From Metallibacterium scheffleri (lineage in GTDB: Bacteria; Pseudomonadota; Gammaproteobacteria; Xanthomonadales; Rhodanobacteraceae): 64,000 bases of DNA. Positions 50,370-60,306 of this stretch are shown piece after piece. Location of the stretch: the NCBI RefSeq assembly GCF_002077135.1, contig NZ_LDOS01000001.1, positions 198,219 through 262,218 of the forward strand, read 5' to 3'. The notes under the pieces were generated by a model. It saw only the letters and a program-made list of their open reading frames with translations, had not been told where the DNA came from and searched no databases. A program made the position numbers and the translations under genes. The stretch's first letter is position 1. Each line of letters starts with the position of its first letter.

Positions 50370-50810
50370 TCAATGTGCTTCCAGCCAGAACGTCACCGGG
50401 CCATCATTGACCAGATGCACCTGCATGTCGGCGCCGAAGCGCCCGCTGGCAACCGGCGTGTGACGCGCGTGCGCCAGTTCCAGCAGGTGCGCGAACAGGT
50501 GCTCGGCCAGCGCCGGTGACGCCGCGGACGTGAGGCTGGCGCGCATGCCCTTGCGCGTGTCGGCGGCCAGGGTGAACTGGCTGACCAGCAGCAGGCCGCC
50601 ACCGGTCTCGCTCAGGCTCAGGTTCATGCGCCCGGCGGAGTCCGCGAATACGCGGTAGCCGAGGATGCGGTCGAGCAGCCGCCGTACTTGCGGTTCACCA
50701 TCGGCAGGCTGCACCGCCACCAGCGCCAACAATCCGGCCGCGATCTGCCCGACCATCGCGCCGTTCACCTCGACATGCGCGCGCTGCACGCGCTGGATCA
50801 GGGCGATCAT
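50370..50810 (-). CDS. dtd: D-aminoacyl-tRNA deacylase
   Basis: 146 residues from the ATG at 50810, preceded by GGAGGAA. E. coli Dtd is 145. The active-site motifs 'SQFTLAADTRKGMRAS' and 'VNDGPVTFWLE' (Gly-cisPro type) are present. It hydrolyses D-amino acids from mischarged tRNAs in the cytosol. It is divergent from the LpxL-like gene. Confidence 0.95.
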   Translation of the reverse strand: MIALIQRVQRAHVEVNGAMVGQIAAGLLALVAVQPADGEPQVRRLLDRILGYRVFADSAGRMNLSLSETGGGLLLVSQFTLAADTRKGMRASLTSAASPALAEHLFAHLLELAHARHTPVASGRFGADMQVHLVNDGPVTFWLEAH

Positions 50811-50880
50811 CCGGTTTCCTCCGTCGTGCGGCGCACGCGCGCGCTGAATACACTGCGCCATTATCTCGCCGCGAGTCACC

Positions 50881-51804
50881 ATGAACGATCCCGCGCAGGC
50901 GCGCATGCGCTGGCACGTCGCTTTCACCTATGCCCTGCTGCGCCTGGTCGGCCGGCTGCCTTTGCGCGTGCTGCACGCACTGGGCGCCGGGCTGGGCGCG
51001 CTGCTGTGGCGCGCCAACGGGCGCGAGCGGCGCAATGTCGAGGTGAACCTTGGCATCGTCTGCGCCGGACAGACACCCGCCGCGCGTGCGGCGCTGGCGC
51101 GCGCGTGCCTGCGCGAAACCGGCCGCGGCATCGCCGAACTGGGCAAAGTCTGGGGCGGTGGCGCTGAGCGCGCGTTGCGCCTGGTACGCGAAGTGCACGG
51201 ACAGGAGTTGTTTGATGCCGCGCTGGCGCGCGGCCAGGGTTTGATCGTGGCGGCGCCGCACCTGGGCTGCTGGGAGTTGCTCAATCACTGGATCGGCGCG
51301 CGCACGCCGTTGGCGATCCTGTACCGACCGCCCCGGCAGCCGGCGTGGGAACCGCTGCTGCGCCACGCACGCGGCCGTTATGCGCCCGAACAGGTGCGCG
51401 CCGAGGGCAGCGGCGTGCGCAGCCTGTACCGGCGCCTCGCGGCCGGCGGCGTGGTGGGTATCCTTCCGGATCAGCAGCCGCGCGGCGGCGAGGGCGTGTT
51501 CGCGCCCTTCTTCGGCCTGCCCGCGGCGACCATGGTGCTGCTGCCGCGTCTGGCCGAGCGCACCGGCGCCACGGTGTTGTTCAGCTTCATGGAACGCCTG
51601 CCGCGCGGCGCCGGATTTCGCCTGCACTGGCGCGCAGCGCCTGCCGACATCGCCGCGGCCGATGCCGGGATCGCCTGCGCCGCACTGAATGCCGGCGTCG
51701 AGGACTGCGTGCGCAGCGCTTTCACCCAGTACCAGTGGACCTACAAACGCTGGTCGTTGCGCCCGGCGCCAAGCGACCCGGATGTGTACCGCGCAGCGCG
51801 TTGA
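50881..51804 (+). CDS. Lipid A acyltransferase, LpxL/HtrB family
   Basis: 307 residues. An N-terminal hydrophobic segment ('FTYALLRLVGRLPLRVLHALGAGLGALLW') anchors it to the inner membrane. The HX4E catalytic motif is His127...Glu132 ('APHLGCWELLNHW'). 'GGVVGILPDQQPRGGEGVFAPFFG' is the conserved substrate motif. It transfers a secondary acyl chain to lipid A. Whether it is the LpxL or LpxM step is not clear. A PagL-like deacylase elsewhere in the window could act on the same lipid. Confidence 0.9.
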   Translation: MNDPAQARMRWHVAFTYALLRLVGRLPLRVLHALGAGLGALLWRANGRERRNVEVNLGIVCAGQTPAARAALARACLRETGRGIAELGKVWGGGAERALRLVREVHGQELFDAALARGQGLIVAAPHLGCWELLNHWIGARTPLAILYRPPRQPAWEPLLRHARGRYAPEQVRAEGSGVRSLYRRLAAGGVVGILPDQQPRGGEGVFAPFFGLPAATMVLLPRLAERTGATVLFSFMERLPRGAGFRLHWRAAPADIAAADAGIACAALNAGVEDCVRSAFTQYQWTYKRWSLRPAPSDPDVYRAAR

Positions 51805-51815
51805 CGCGATGCCGC

Positions 51816-52169
51816 TCAGTCGCGGCCCAGTCCGGCTTTTTCCAGCGCAGCGAGATAGGCCTGCCAATTGCCTGCGTAATCGCGACCCAGGCGCGCCAGC
51901 GTGTCCCAGCTGAAGATGCCGGTGTCATGGCCATCGTCGAAGCGCAGCAGCACGCCGTATTGTCCAACCGGCTCGATGGCGCTTACCCCGACCGTGCGCT
52001 TGCCGGCCACCAGGATCTGCTGGCCGGGGCCATGGCCCTGCACCTCGGCGCTGGGCGATTGCGTGCGCAGGTATTCCAGCGGCAGACTGTAGTGCGTGCC
52101 GTCGGCCCAGCTCACTTCCAGCACGCGCTCGGCGCGGCGCAGACGCAGCTCGCTGGGCGCGGTGCTCAA
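51816..52169 (-). CDS. DUF971 protein (gamma-butyrobetaine hydroxylase-like N-terminal domain)
   Basis: 117 residues, starting at a TTG that overlaps the stop of the upstream gene (TTGA). The pattern 'LEVSWADGTHYSLPLEYLRTQSPSAEVQGHG' and 'PVGQYGVLLRFDDGHDTGIFSWDTLARLG' is the DUF971 fold, otherwise found at the N-terminus of carnitine-pathway hydroxylases, without their catalytic domain. Function unknown. In this taxon it is often close to hslU. Confidence 0.82.
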   Translation of the reverse strand: MSTAPSELRLRRAERVLEVSWADGTHYSLPLEYLRTQSPSAEVQGHGPGQQILVAGKRTVGVSAIEPVGQYGVLLRFDDGHDTGIFSWDTLARLGRDYAGNWQAYLAALEKAGLGRD

Positions 52170-52780
52170 TGCACGCGCCCGACGTCCGGGCCATCCAGCT
52201 TCAGCGCCGGCGCGGCACCCGCCACCTCGGCCAGGGCCAAGCCATAGGGCTCACGGAAACTCACCGTGGACACCTCGGACCAGGCAAAGAACGAGGGCTC
52301 GGTCAGCCACTCGGCATCGGGCGAGACTTCCTGCATGTTGAAGCCGTCGTCCTCCAGCCCGAGCAGGCGCCCGATGTAACACACCTCGGACTCCTCCTCG
52401 CTGTCGACGTGCACGCCGATCACCGGCGCGTGGCCGCTGGCGGCCTGCACCACCTGCACGATGTCGTCGAGCGGGAAATCGTGCGGGCGCGGGATCTGCA
52501 CGCCGCGTAATTCCAGCGCGCGGGTGATGAAACCGGCGTGCTCTTCGGGCGCTTCCAGCTCGGTCAGGTCGCGGTGACGCATGGCGTAGAGGCCATCGAA
52601 ACCGAGCGTGTCGCCGACCACGGACAGCAGAAAGTACTCGCGGCCGATGCCCGCGACGTAACCGCAGAAGCTGCCGTGCTCGAGGTTGCCGCGCCATACG
52701 CGCACCAACTCGCCGGCACTCGCCGCCTCGCGCAGACGCGCGCGGAAGCCCGGTGTTTTCAGGGGGATGATCTTGCCCAT
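52166..52780 (-). CDS. Uncharacterised soluble protein
   Basis: 204 residues, not recognised. No signal peptide or membrane segment. Notable stretches are 'LVRVWRGNLEHGSFCGYVAGIGREYFLLSVVGD' (beta-rich, Sm-like or TTR-like in feel), 'GHAPVIGVHVDSEEESEVCYIGRLLGLEDDGF' and an acidic mid-region. Start ATG opens 'MGKIIPLKTPGFRARLREA'. It is translationally coupled to the DUF971 gene downstream, which suggests a shared role, and lies about 110 bp after hslU in the same direction. Confidence 0.6.
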   Translation of the reverse strand: MGKIIPLKTPGFRARLREAASAGELVRVWRGNLEHGSFCGYVAGIGREYFLLSVVGDTLGFDGLYAMRHRDLTELEAPEEHAGFITRALELRGVQIPRPHDFPLDDIVQVVQAASGHAPVIGVHVDSEEESEVCYIGRLLGLEDDGFNMQEVSPDAEWLTEPSFFAWSEVSTVSFREPYGLALAEVAGAAPALKLDGPDVGRVH

Positions 52781-52887
52781 GGTGAATGATTGATCGTGCC
52801 AGGGATGGATGGATGGCGCGTCGTCAACGCGCAGCAGGCAGGCGCCAGCAGGTCGATGAGCTTAGCAGCGACGACGACAGCCGGGGT

Positions 52888-54228
<1,341 letters not shown>

Positions 54229-54338
54229 GGCTGAGGGTCGGTGAGGGTGATGAAATCGGGGATGGACAACGGCGCTGTACGGTGCGGGAACTTCTCGCGC
54301 GGCCCGGTTTTTCCCCGAGCCCTGTGCCCTGGCTGCAC

Positions 54339-54875
54339 TCAGAGCTCTTCCACCGTGACATTGCCGTTGGTGTAAATGCAGATCTGCCCGGCAATGGCCA
54401 GCGCCTGCTCAGCCACGCGTCGCGCATCCAGGTCGGTATTGGCCAGCAGCGCGCGCGCCGCGGCCAGCGCGTAGGGGCCGCCGGAGCCGATGGCGATGAG
54501 TCCTTCCTCGGGCTCGATCACGTCACCATTGCCGGAGATCAGCAGCGAGGCCTCGGCATCGACCACCGCCAGCAGCGCTTCCAGCCGACCCAGCCGGCGC
54601 TCGGTGCGCCAGTCCTTGGCCAGTTCGACGGCGGCGCGGGTGAGGTTGCCGTTGTGCCGGGTGAGCTTGTCCTCGAACAGCTCGAACAGGGTGAAGGCAT
54701 CGGCGGTGGCACCGGCAAAACCCGCCAACACCTTGCCGTTGACGCCCAGGCGCCGCACCTTGCGCGCGTTGGACTTCATCACCGTGGCGCCCAGGGTGAC
54801 CTGGCCGTCGCCGGCGATGACCACGCGCCCGCCGCGGCGTACGCTGATGATGGTGGTGGCGTGGAAGCTTTCCAT
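54339..54875 (-). CDS. hslV: ATP-dependent protease peptidase subunit
   Basis: 178 residues from the ATG at 54875 with CGGAG 5 nt upstream. The catalytic Thr follows a short propeptide: 'MESFHA' then 'TTIISVRR', so Thr7 becomes Thr1 after processing, as in other xanthomonads and unlike E. coli, where only Met is removed. 'AGDGQVTLG' and '[18 protein letters not shown]' are conserved. It forms the double-hexamer peptidase with HslU. A sigma-32-like promoter is just upstream. Confidence 0.96.
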   Translation of the reverse strand: MESFHATTIISVRRGGRVVIAGDGQVTLGATVMKSNARKVRRLGVNGKVLAGFAGATADAFTLFELFEDKLTRHNGNLTRAAVELAKDWRTERRLGRLEALLAVVDAEASLLISGNGDVIEPEEGLIAIGSGGPYALAAARALLANTDLDARRVAEQALAIAGQICIYTNGNVTVEEL

Positions 54876-54900
54876 GTCGACTCCGGGTGGCGAACTGGCG

Positions 54901-54928
54901 ATATGGAGCCTGCCGTCGCGCATGCAAG
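54901..54928 (-). promoter_or_regulatory. Sigma-32-like heat-shock promoter of hslVU
   Basis: On the minus strand CTTGCAT (54928-54922), 13 bp, CTCCATAT (54908-54901). Heat-shock consensus is CTTGAAA, 13-15 bp, CCCCATnT, so 5 of 7 and 7 of 8 positions match. It sits about 26 bp before the hslV start, giving a short leader. Confidence 0.7.
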
Positions 54929-54979
54929 CCACTGGCGCAAGGCGCGCTAAAATGGCCACCCCACCCGCCGGTAACCGTC

Positions 54980-55594
54980 ATGTCCCTCGCTCCAGAAACA
55001 CGCACGCGCATCGACGCGCTGCTGCAGCAGCACCGCGTGGTGCTGTTCATGAAAGGCACGCGCCAGCAGCCGCAGTGCGGCTTTTCCGCGGCCACGACCA
55101 ATGTGCTCAACGAGCTGCTGCCGGATTACCACACCGTCAACGTGCTCGAGGACATGGAGCTGCGCGAAGGCATCAAGCAATACGGCAACTGGCCGACGAT
55201 TCCGCAGCTGTACATCGGCGGCGAACTGGTCGGCGGCGCCGATATCGTGCGCCAGATGTATGCCAGCGGCGAGCTGCAGCAGGCGCTGGGCCTGCCGCCG
55301 CCGGACCGCACGCCGCCGACGATCACCATCACCGACAGGGCCGCCGAGGCGATCCGCGCCGGCATGCAGGAAAACCCGGGCATGGCGCTGCACCTGGAAA
55401 TCGGCCCGGATCGCAACGCGGGCTTCCAGCTCGCCCCGGCTGGCGCCGGCGATATCGTCACGGAGTCCAATGGCCTCGAGATCCGTCTCGATCCGGCCAG
55501 CGCGCAACGTGCGCGCGGCATCAAGATCGACTGGGTGGAAACCGTGCAGGGCGCCGGCCTCAGCCTGAGCTATCCGGGTAGCAGCGGCCACTGA
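54980..55594 (+). CDS. CGFS monothiol glutaredoxin fused to a cysteine-less A-type-like domain
   Basis: 204 residues from the ATG at 54980. Residues 1-about 108 are Grx4-type glutaredoxin with the CGFS site at Cys33 ('QPQCGFSAATTN') and 'NWPTIPQLYIGGELVGGADI', which carries [2Fe-2S] clusters with glutathione. After a Pro linker, residues about 112-200 ('TITITDRAAEAIRAGMQENPG' to 'IKIDWVETVQGAGLSLSYPG') resemble the IscA/HesB fold but lack its cluster cysteines. E. coli GrxD ends at 115, so this is an extended form. It probably handles Fe-S delivery. Confidence 0.85.
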   Translation: MSLAPETRTRIDALLQQHRVVLFMKGTRQQPQCGFSAATTNVLNELLPDYHTVNVLEDMELREGIKQYGNWPTIPQLYIGGELVGGADIVRQMYASGELQQALGLPPPDRTPPTITITDRAAEAIRAGMQENPGMALHLEIGPDRNAGFQLAPAGAGDIVTESNGLEIRLDPASAQRARGIKIDWVETVQGAGLSLSYPGSSGH

Positions 55595-55596
55595 GA

Positions 55597-55618
55597 GCCT
55601 GCGGGCGTGCCCACAGGC
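55597..55618. terminator. Hairpin between convergent glutaredoxin and amn genes
   Basis: A near-perfect 10-bp stem (GCCTGCGGGC / GCCCACAGGC, one mismatch) with a 2-base tip in the 40-bp convergent gap. There is no T-run on either side. It may serve both directions. Confidence 0.4.
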
Positions 55619-55634
55619 ATGCCATGCAGCCAGC

Positions 55635-56438
55635 TCAATCCCGGTCGGCGTCGCCGTCCAGATCCTCCTCGAAGCGCAGATGCTTGACGCTGCGTCCGTT
55701 GCGTCGCACCAGCTTGAGCGCCTCGATGCCGATCTTGATGTGCGCCTCGACGAAACTCGAGGTGACGACGCGATCGCTGGCCTCGGTCTTGACGCCCTCG
55801 GGGATCATCGGCTGGTCCGACACCAGCAACAGTGCACCGCACGGGATGTGGTTGGCGAAACCGGCGGCGAAGATGGTCGCGGTCTCCATGTCGATGGCCA
55901 TGCTGCGCGTGGCGCGCAGGTGCGCCTTGAACGCCTCGTCGTGTTCCCACACGCGGCGGTTGGTGGTGTACACGGTGCCGGTCCAGTAATCGTGGCCGAG
56001 GTCGCGGATCATGGTGGAAATCGCGCGCTGCAACTGGAACGCCGGCAGCGCCGGCACCTCCGGCGGCAGGTAGTCGTTGCTGGTGCCCTCGCCGCGGATC
56101 GCGGCGATGGGCAGTACCAGATCGCCGATCTGGTTCTTCTTCTTCAAGCCGCCGCACTTGCCCAGGAACACGCACGCCCTCGGCGCGATGGCGCTGAGCA
56201 GATCCATCACCGTGGCGGCGTTGGGGCTGCCCATGCCGAAGTTGATCAGGGTGATGCCGTCGCTGGTGGCGTTGGGCATGGGCCGGTCGCGACCCCGCAC
56301 CTCGACGCCATGCCACTGGGCGAACAAATCCACGTAATGGCCGAAATTGGTCAGCAGCAGATGCTGACCGAAACTTTCCAGCGGCGTGCCGGTATAACGC
56401 GGCAGCCAGTTGCTGACGATCTCGTGCTTGTCACGCAT
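55635..56438 (-). CDS. amn: AMP nucleosidase
   Basis: 267 residues from the ATG at 56438 ('MRDKHEIVSNWLPRYTG'). This is the short form that keeps the catalytic nucleoside-phosphorylase-like domain and lacks the N-terminal regulatory half of E. coli Amn (484). 'NFGMGSPNAATVMDLLSAI', 'FLGKCGGLKKKNQIGDLVLP', 'AIDMETATIFAAGFANH' and 'LLLVSDQPMIPEGVKTEASD' are family motifs. It splits AMP into adenine and ribose-5-phosphate. Confidence 0.88.
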   Translation of the reverse strand: MRDKHEIVSNWLPRYTGTPLESFGQHLLLTNFGHYVDLFAQWHGVEVRGRDRPMPNATSDGITLINFGMGSPNAATVMDLLSAIAPRACVFLGKCGGLKKKNQIGDLVLPIAAIRGEGTSNDYLPPEVPALPAFQLQRAISTMIRDLGHDYWTGTVYTTNRRVWEHDEAFKAHLRATRSMAIDMETATIFAAGFANHIPCGALLLVSDQPMIPEGVKTEASDRVVTSSFVEAHIKIGIEALKLVRRNGRSVKHLRFEEDLDGDADRD

Positions 56439-56575
56439 GATGGAAACTCTCGAACGCCTCGCGGGCGGCACCGGCGACGCCACGCCGGCAGAAAATCGCG
56501 CTGGGATCGGCACCAGTGTAGCGGCGCCCGCGCGCGTTTTGGCACCGCGCCGGCACCCTGCGCGGCGTGATGGGC

Positions 56576-57472
56576 TCAGCGCCGCCGCGCGCGCGGATGG
56601 GCGCGATCGTAAACCTGCGCGAGACGCTGGAAATCCAGATGCGTGTAGATCTCGGTGGTGGCGATGTCGGCGTGACCGAGCAGTTCCTGCACCGCGCGCA
56701 GCTCGCCCGAGGATTCCAGCAGATGACTGGCACAGGTGTGGCGCAGCAGGTGCGGGTGCACGCGCTTGGCCACGCCTTGTTCGCGCGCGCGCCGCTTCAG
56801 GCGCAGACGCACCGCGGCCGGCGTCAGCGGTTTGCCGCCACGGCCGGGGAACACTGGTGCCGCAGCGTTCGCCGTGGCGGGTTTGAGCGCGCGCAGCGCA
56901 TCCAGCGCCTTGGCTCCAACCGGCACCACGCGCGTCTTCGAACCCTTGCCGGTGACGCGCACCAGGCCTTCATCGAGGTCCAGATCGCGCCAGTGCACGC
57001 CGCACAGCTCGGCCACTCGCAGGCCGCTGGAGTAAAGCAGCTCCAGCAGCGCGCGGTCGCGTACCTGCAGCGCGTCATCGGCATCCAGTTCCATCAGGCG
57101 CTGCGCCTCGTCCACATCGAGCACGTGTGGCAACTTGCGCAGCAACCTGGGTGCGCGTACGCCGGAGGCCGGATTGGACTGCAGCACTCCCTCGCGCAGC
57201 AGCCAGCGGAAAAAACTGCGGCTGGCGGCCAGCAGATGACGCAGGCTGCCGGGGCCACGCCCGCGCCGATGCTCACTGGCGACCAGAGCCTGCATCTGCG
57301 CCGGAACCAGCTCGCGCCAGTCGCGCACACCATGCGCTTCGGCGTGACGCGTCAGCAGGGCCAGCTCGCGCGCGTAGTTGTCGGCAGTGCGCGGCGCATA
57401 GCGGCGCTCGACGCGCAGGTAACCCAGAAATCGCGCGACGGCTGCGGACAGCGGCGCGCCGGTGTTGCTCAC
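56576..57472 (-). CDS. xerC: Tyrosine recombinase XerC
   Basis: 298 residues, starting at a GTG overlapping the DUF484 stop (GTGA). The catalytic set is complete: Arg152 ('SSGLRVAEL'), Lys177 ('TGKGSKTR'), His241 and Arg244 ('HPHLLRHTCASHLL'), His267 ('LGHADIATTEIYTH') and Tyr276. With XerD it resolves chromosome dimers at dif. Its place in the dapF-DUF484-xerC operon shows it is the housekeeping enzyme, not an island integrase. Confidence 0.96.
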   Translation of the reverse strand: MSNTGAPLSAAVARFLGYLRVERRYAPRTADNYARELALLTRHAEAHGVRDWRELVPAQMQALVASEHRRGRGPGSLRHLLAASRSFFRWLLREGVLQSNPASGVRAPRLLRKLPHVLDVDEAQRLMELDADDALQVRDRALLELLYSSGLRVAELCGVHWRDLDLDEGLVRVTGKGSKTRVVPVGAKALDALRALKPATANAAAPVFPGRGGKPLTPAAVRLRLKRRAREQGVAKRVHPHLLRHTCASHLLESSGELRAVQELLGHADIATTEIYTHLDFQRLAQVYDRAHPRARRR

Positions 57473-58146
57473 ACGTAGCGGCCTAATGCGGCGCCGGCCG
57501 CCTCGGCGATCAGCTTGAGGAACAGCGTGCCGATGCCGGGATGGAAGCGATTGGCATCAAGGCTGCCGATGCCGAGCACGCCCAGCGTGCCCAGCCTGAG
57601 CAGCGCCGCGGATTGCACCTCGGGCGCAGCGGCACCAAACAGCGCCTCGAGCTTGGCCGGCGCCAGACGCCCGCACAGCGGCTCGCCGCGCGGGAAGAAA
57701 TCGGCGAGCGCGGGCAGCCGCTCGACGCCTTCGGGCACATCACGCACCCACGGCAGCCCGGCCAGCGCGGCATGCGTTCCGTTGAGCAGCAGGCTCACCT
57801 GCTCGGTATGAAAATCCTCGCGCAGGCCGGCGACGATGGCGCGCGCGCACGCGGCCAGATCCGGTGCACGCAGCAGGCTCAGCGTATACGAGTGCACCTG
57901 CACCACGCGCTGTTCGTTCTCGCTGGCGATCTCGACCAGCTCGGCGAGACGCGCTTCGAGCTCGCGCTGACGCTCGCGCAGCAGTTCCAGTTGATAGCCG
58001 GCCAGCGAGGCCGCGCTGCCGCGCTCGCGCGGAATCACCAGGGTTTCGGCGATGTCCGGGAAATCCTTGAGAAACGTCGGATGACGGCGCAGCCAGGCGG
58101 CCACGTCCATCGCTTCCAGTCCGGTCTTCAGGGTCAGCTCGGCCAT
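57469..58146 (-). CDS. DUF484 family protein
   Basis: 225 residues from the ATG at 58146 ('MAELTLKTGLEAMDVAAWLRRHP'). 'WLRRHPTFLKDFPDIAETLVIPRERGSAASLAGYQLELLRERQ' region is the DUF484 signature, with a coiled coil (about 50-85) leading into a GAF-like domain ending 'SLDANRFHPGIGTLFLKLIAEAAGAAL'. Function unknown. It is constantly found between dapF and xerC in gammaproteobacteria, as here. Confidence 0.93.
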   Translation of the reverse strand: MAELTLKTGLEAMDVAAWLRRHPTFLKDFPDIAETLVIPRERGSAASLAGYQLELLRERQRELEARLAELVEIASENEQRVVQVHSYTLSLLRAPDLAACARAIVAGLREDFHTEQVSLLLNGTHAALAGLPWVRDVPEGVERLPALADFFPRGEPLCGRLAPAKLEALFGAAAPEVQSAALLRLGTLGVLGIGSLDANRFHPGIGTLFLKLIAEAAGAALGRYV

Positions 58147-58219
58147 GCTCGCGTGCTCCGTGGACACCGCGGCAAGTGTGCGGCGCGCGCGCGGCGCGCG
58201 CAATCGGCCTCGGTGCTGC

Positions 58220-59065
58220 TCAAGTATCGCCCGCGTCCAGCCACGTGCCGCTGTAGACGAACGTAGCCGGTCCGCGCATCCACAAGTGCGCGCCGGGACC
58301 CTGCCAGCGGATACCGAGTGTGCCGCCGGGCAGCGCCGCCGCAACCTCGGCGTCGACGCGCGCGGACGTGCGCAGCGCCGCCATCGCCGCGCAGGCGCCA
58401 CTGCCACAGGCTTGCGTCCAGCCGGCGCCGCGCTCATGCACGCGCAAAGCCAGATGGGCGCGATCGAGCACGCGCACGAAACCGGCGTTGACACCGTGCG
58501 CGAACGCGACATGCGCGGTGAGCGCCGGGCCCAGAACGTCCAGCGCAGGCGCAGCCAGATCCTCCACCACGACCACCGCGTGCGGATTACCCATCGACAC
58601 CACGGTCACATCGAGCGTCGTGCCGGCCACGTCCAGGCGCTGCGCTGTCGTGTTCGAGGTGGCGGCAAAGCCTGCCGCGGCGGGGCTGAAATCGGGCACG
58701 CCCATGTCCACCTCGACATCCTCGGCGGCATGCACGCGCACCGTCGCTACCACGCGATCCGTTTGCACGCGCGCATCCACCCCCGGCGCGATCTCGCCTG
58801 CGCGCGCCAGCCACGCCGCCACGCAGCGCAATCCGTTGCCGCATTGCTCGGCGCGCGTGCCATCGCGATTCCAGATGCGCAGCGTCACCACGCCATCCGG
58901 CGCAGCGGCCGGATGCAGCGTGAGTATTTGATCGAAGCCGATGCCGCGCTGGCGATCACCCATGCGCCTGATCAGTGCGGGATCGCCGGAGAAGTGCTGC
59001 ACACGCGCATCGAGCACGGCAAAATCATTGCCGAGACCGTGCATCTTGGTGAACGTCAGGCTCAC
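58220..59065 (-). CDS. dapF: Diaminopimelate epimerase
   Basis: 281 residues, starting at a GTG overlapping the lptM stop (GTGA). The two catalytic cysteines are Cys75 ('EQCGNGLRCVA') and Cys220 ('QACGSGACAAMAA'). It converts LL- to meso-diaminopimelate for peptidoglycan and lysine. The N-terminus 'FTKMHGLGNDFAVLD' is typical. Confidence 0.96.
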   Translation of the reverse strand: MSLTFTKMHGLGNDFAVLDARVQHFSGDPALIRRMGDRQRGIGFDQILTLHPAAAPDGVVTLRIWNRDGTRAEQCGNGLRCVAAWLARAGEIAPGVDARVQTDRVVATVRVHAAEDVEVDMGVPDFSPAAAGFAATSNTTAQRLDVAGTTLDVTVVSMGNPHAVVVVEDLAAPALDVLGPALTAHVAFAHGVNAGFVRVLDRAHLALRVHERGAGWTQACGSGACAAMAALRTSARVDAEVAAALPGGTLGIRWQGPGAHLWMRGPATFVYSGTWLDAGDT

Positions 59066-59268
59066 CCGCGCGGCGATGCCGTGGCCGCGATTGCGGGATG
59101 GCTCGGCATGGCGCTGGTCGCAGGCGGCGCGGGCACGGAAACAGGCGTCACGTGATGCGCATGCGGCGCCGCGCCGGGGCGGACCAGCTGGCCCTTGTTG
59201 CCGCAGCCACCCAGACCCAGCACGGCCGGCAGCAGCAGCGTCGCAAGCAGAAAATGGCGTGGATTCAT
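59062..59268 (-). CDS. lptM: LptM (YifL-type) lipoprotein
   Basis: 68 residues from the ATG at 59268. Signal with lipobox 'LGLGGCGNKGQL', the diagnostic motif of the family, then a Pro/Ala/His-rich tail. LptM assists maturation of the LPS translocon LptDE in E. coli. It is the usual upstream neighbour of dapF and shares a GTGA overlap with it. A longer frame upstream lacks a better start. Confidence 0.85.
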   Translation of the reverse strand: MNPRHFLLATLLLPAVLGLGGCGNKGQLVRPGAAPHAHHVTPVSVPAPPATSAMPSHPAIAATASPRG

Positions 59269-59362
59269 GCGCGCAGTATACGAGCCGGACGCGGCGATGC
59301 TGGAAGCACCCGAAGCCTGGAACCGGAGCGCTGACACACCCGGCAGCCGCGGCGCGGCCCGA

Positions 59363-60163
59363 TCACTGCTTCCCGGCGCTACCCGCAGGCGCGGGCGCGG
59401 ACTGTTGCAGCGCGCCGACGGTGACGGTACCCGACCCCCACTGCGCGTCGCGCTGCTGGAAATAATCCTTGGGGTCCCAGTACCAGCGATCGCGCAGGCC
59501 GCCGAAGCCGCGCGGCGTCAACTGCGGACCGCTCGGGAATTCATGCGCGCTGTAGGTGTAGACACCCTGATCAAAACCGAGGCGCGAGCCCGTCATGTCA
59601 TTCATCAGCGCCAGCCGCAAGGAACTGAGCATGCGCGGCATGGCCACTTTGTCGCCGTAGGTTTTTTCCAGCGTCGCCAGCTCGGTCTCGCCAGCCTGGC
59701 GCTGCGTGGGCGTCAGCCGCGCGCCGATGCGTTTGCGCGTGGCGACAAACTCCGGATAGCCGCGCGAAGCCGACAGCGCCAGCCATGCCCAGGCCTTGGC
59801 CGGATCCTTGCGCACACCATTGCCGTGGTCGTACATCAGCCCGATGGCAAGTTGCGAGAACTTGTCCGCGTAATAGGCGCCATATTTGAAGTATTTCAGC
59901 GCGCAGGCGTAATCGTGATTCGCGAAGCAACGCATGCCGGTGAAACGTCCGAACAAATCGGGATGGCCCAGCGTCGAGGAATCGCCCATGGCGCGCAGGA
60001 TGCGCGCGACCTTGGGGGCGTGCGCCGAGTCCCTGGCGATGGCTGCAGATTGATCCTGCGCACCCGCGGCAGCGTTTGCCACGGGGGTTGCGGCCCATGC
60101 CAGCAACGGACCCAGCAGCGCCGCCAGGAACGGCAGCCGCATGACTCGGGGCTTGACGGTCAT
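59363..60163 (-). CDS. Exported Sel1-repeat protein
   Basis: 266 residues from the ATG at 60163, which has an AAGGAGG site 6 nt upstream. The longer frame is a shadow. Signal peptide about 1-30 ('[23 protein letters not shown]'). Two Sel1/TPR-like helical repeats are visible at about 80-140 ('[34 protein letters not shown]', '[17 protein letters not shown]'). The C-terminal third is unrecognised ('[21 protein letters not shown]'). Probably a periplasmic interaction protein. Specific function unknown. Confidence 0.75.
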   Translation of the reverse strand: MTVKPRVMRLPFLAALLGPLLAWAATPVANAAAGAQDQSAAIARDSAHAPKVARILRAMGDSSTLGHPDLFGRFTGMRCFANHDYACALKYFKYGAYYADKFSQLAIGLMYDHGNGVRKDPAKAWAWLALSASRGYPEFVATRKRIGARLTPTQRQAGETELATLEKTYGDKVAMPRMLSSLRLALMNDMTGSRLGFDQGVYTYSAHEFPSGPQLTPRGFGGLRDRWYWDPKDYFQQRDAQWGSGTVTVGALQQSAPAPAGSAGKQ

Positions 60164-60306
60164 GGCACTCCTCCTTGCGATCCGGCGTAAAGTGTCGCGC
60201 CATCGCAAGAACGTTGCCAGTGCCGGGCGGCCGATTACACATGCATGACGCGGCCAACACAATCCGCTACCTTGCGCCATCCCGCGCGCGCGATGATGCA
60301 AACCAC

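Noticed and set aside
56576-57472. XerC as an island integrase
   Set aside because: It lies in the conserved dapF-DUF484-xerC operon with full housekeeping similarity and is 10 kb from the tRNA/R-M locus.
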